The position numbers and the translations under genes are program-made. The notes beneath the pieces were generated by a model. That model was not told the origin of the DNA. It was given only the letters and a program-made list of their open reading frames with translations, and did no database searches. Below, one piece after another: positions 6,515 through 6,843 of a stretch of 6,843 bases of DNA. Position 1 is the first letter of the stretch, and each line of letters begins with the position of its first letter. Source of the DNA: Bacillota bacterium (GTDB taxonomy: Bacteria > Bacillota > Limnochordia > Darwinibacteriales > Darwinibacteriaceae); contig JAAZLY010000057.1 in assembly GCA_012799115.1 (NCBI GenBank), positions 1-6,843 on the forward strand. Reading direction: 5' to 3'.

Positions 6515-6589
6515 GCGCCTATAGCTCAGAGGATAGAGCACCGGCCTCCGGAGCCGGGTGCGCAGGTTCGAGTCCTGCTAGGCGCGCCA
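6515..6589 (+). tRNA. tRNA-Arg (anticodon CCG)
   Basis: This is a full cloverleaf. Acceptor GCGCCTA pairs perfectly with TAGGCGC, followed by discriminator G and an encoded CCA (6587-6589). The anticodon arm is CCGGC-CTCCGGA-GCCGG, giving anticodon CCG, which reads the arginine codon CGG. The variable loop is 4 nt. The T-arm is GCAGG-TTCGAGT-CCTGC. It is a single-gene unit with its own promoter and a downstream terminator. Confidence 0.96.
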
Positions 6590-6601
6590 TATCAATCATG
6601 G

Positions 6602-6651
6602 AACCGAATTGTTGCCACGGAAGATTCTGTGGTGAGAGATTCGGTTTTTTT
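6602..6651 (+). terminator. Rho-independent terminator after tRNA-Arg
   Basis: An outer 8-bp stem (AACCGAAT at 6602-6609 with ATTCGGTT at 6639-6646) encloses an inner 7-bp stem (CCACGGA with TCTGTGG, one G-U pair, loop AGAT), and the T-run extends through 6651. It lies 12 nt after the tRNA CCA end. No other terminator is visible after the S41 gene, so read-through from that gene would also stop here. Confidence 0.82.
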
Positions 6652-6675
6652 GATCGTGAATCCGCTCCACAAGGA

Positions 6676-6704
6676 TTGCAATATGTGACTATTTCTGGTA
6701 AAAT
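6676..6704 (+). promoter_or_regulatory. Promoter of the terminal small ORF
   Basis: TTGCAA (6676-6681) and TAAAAT (6699-6704) are separated by 17 bp. This places a start near 6711, just before the strong Shine-Dalgarno at 6717-6724. It follows the tRNA-Arg terminator, so it begins a new transcription unit. Confidence 0.65.
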
Positions 6705-6729
6705 TTCGGTAATAGTAGGAGGTGAAATG

Positions 6730-6837
6730 ATGAACATTGGCTTAGTTAACACTGTTTTGGCTAGACTCGCACATGCCATATCTTCAATTTCGCAAGATAT
6801 GCGTCTCCACGGGAGAGATCTGTCCAAAAACGAATAG
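6730..6837 (+). CDS. Small protein of 35 residues, function unknown
   Basis: The ORF starts MNIGLVNTVLARLAH and ends SKNE. A near-perfect Shine-Dalgarno (AGGAGGTG, 6717-6724) precedes two tandem ATG codons (6727 and 6730). The second has the better 7-nt spacing from AGGAGG, and using the first would add one Met. The first half can form an amphipathic helix with leucine, valine and isoleucine on one face; the C-terminal part is charged. There is no signal peptide, no Cys and no metal motif. I recognise no family. A promoter sits just upstream, and a perfect 8-bp inverted repeat lies inside the ORF, so a structured RNA is the alternative. The reading frame is open upstream into tRNA-Arg, but that extension is not plausible. 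What lies downstream is outside the window. Confidence 0.55.
   Translation: MNIGLVNTVLARLAHAISSISQDMRLHGRDLSKNE
6777..6801. repeat. Inverted repeat inside the terminal small ORF
   Basis: CATATCTT (6777-6784) and AAGATATG (6794-6801) are perfect inverted repeats of 8 bp with a 9-nt loop. A second small hairpin, TCTCC-ACG-GGAGA, follows at 6804-6816. Neither is followed by a T-run, so they are not terminators. They could be RNA structure in the coding region, a binding site, or chance. Confidence 0.5.
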
Positions 6838-6843
6838 GTGTAA

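Noticed and set aside
6515..6589. tRNA-Arg as an integration site for a mobile element
   Set aside because: No integrase, no repeat of the tRNA 3' end elsewhere in the window, and no phage-like genes.
6463..6729. Upstream in-frame extension of the terminal small ORF through tRNA-Arg
   Set aside because: It would translate the tRNA and its terminator; only the last 35 codons have a Shine-Dalgarno and their own promoter.
6519..6827. Minus-strand ORF of 102 codons across tRNA-Arg and the downstream region
   Set aside because: Its C-terminus (ending in PEAGALSSEL) is the antisense translation of the tRNA gene, a well-known annotation artefact, and it runs through the terminator.

Overview
The window looks like an ordinary chromosomal segment of a Gram-positive bacterium, most likely a member of the Bacillota with moderate GC content. 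The grounds are strong AGGAGG-type ribosome binding sites, sigma-A-like TTGxxx/TATAAT promoters, tRNA genes with an encoded CCA end, TGA used as a stop, and a CsoR-controlled copA/copZ copper operon of the kind common in this phylum. I saw no mobile element, CRISPR array or phage gene.

Layout. Positions 1-107 (minus strand) hold the 5' end of one tRNA, cut by the window edge, and a complete tRNA-Gly(CCC), with a clear promoter at 120-148. On the plus strand, 227-1792 encodes an exported membrane protein of unknown function. It has a signal peptide, about seven roughly 49-residue repeats that look like beta-propeller blades, and five C-terminal membrane segments. A 61-residue two-helix membrane protein follows (1846-2031). 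From 4793 down to 2020, on the minus strand, lies a compact copper-efflux operon: copA (Cu(I) P-type ATPase), copZ (copper chaperone) and csoR (Cu(I)-sensing repressor). Its promoter (4838-4867) is followed by a G/C-tract inverted repeat (4811-4827) that fits a CsoR operator. The only strong minus-strand terminator downstream lies at 1805-1832, beyond the small plus-strand gene, so the operon's 3' UTR would be antisense to all of that gene.

Divergent from copA, 4955-6433 encodes an exported S41-family (C-terminal-processing/tricorn-like) protease. It keeps the serine motif but lacks the lysine of the CtpA subgroup. Next come tRNA-Arg(CCG) with its own promoter (6470-6498) and terminator (6602-6651), and then a 35-codon ORF with a well-formed promoter and Shine-Dalgarno that I do not recognise.

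How the genes work together. The copper genes form a feedback loop. CsoR represses the operon, Cu(I) binding to CsoR releases it, CopZ carries Cu(I), and CopA pumps it out. The propeller protein, the 61-residue protein, the S41 protein and the 35-residue ORF have no demonstrable link to copper beyond being adjacent. No complete new system is evident. The most open questions are the propeller/membrane protein, the antisense arrangement at 1805-2031 and the terminal small ORF.
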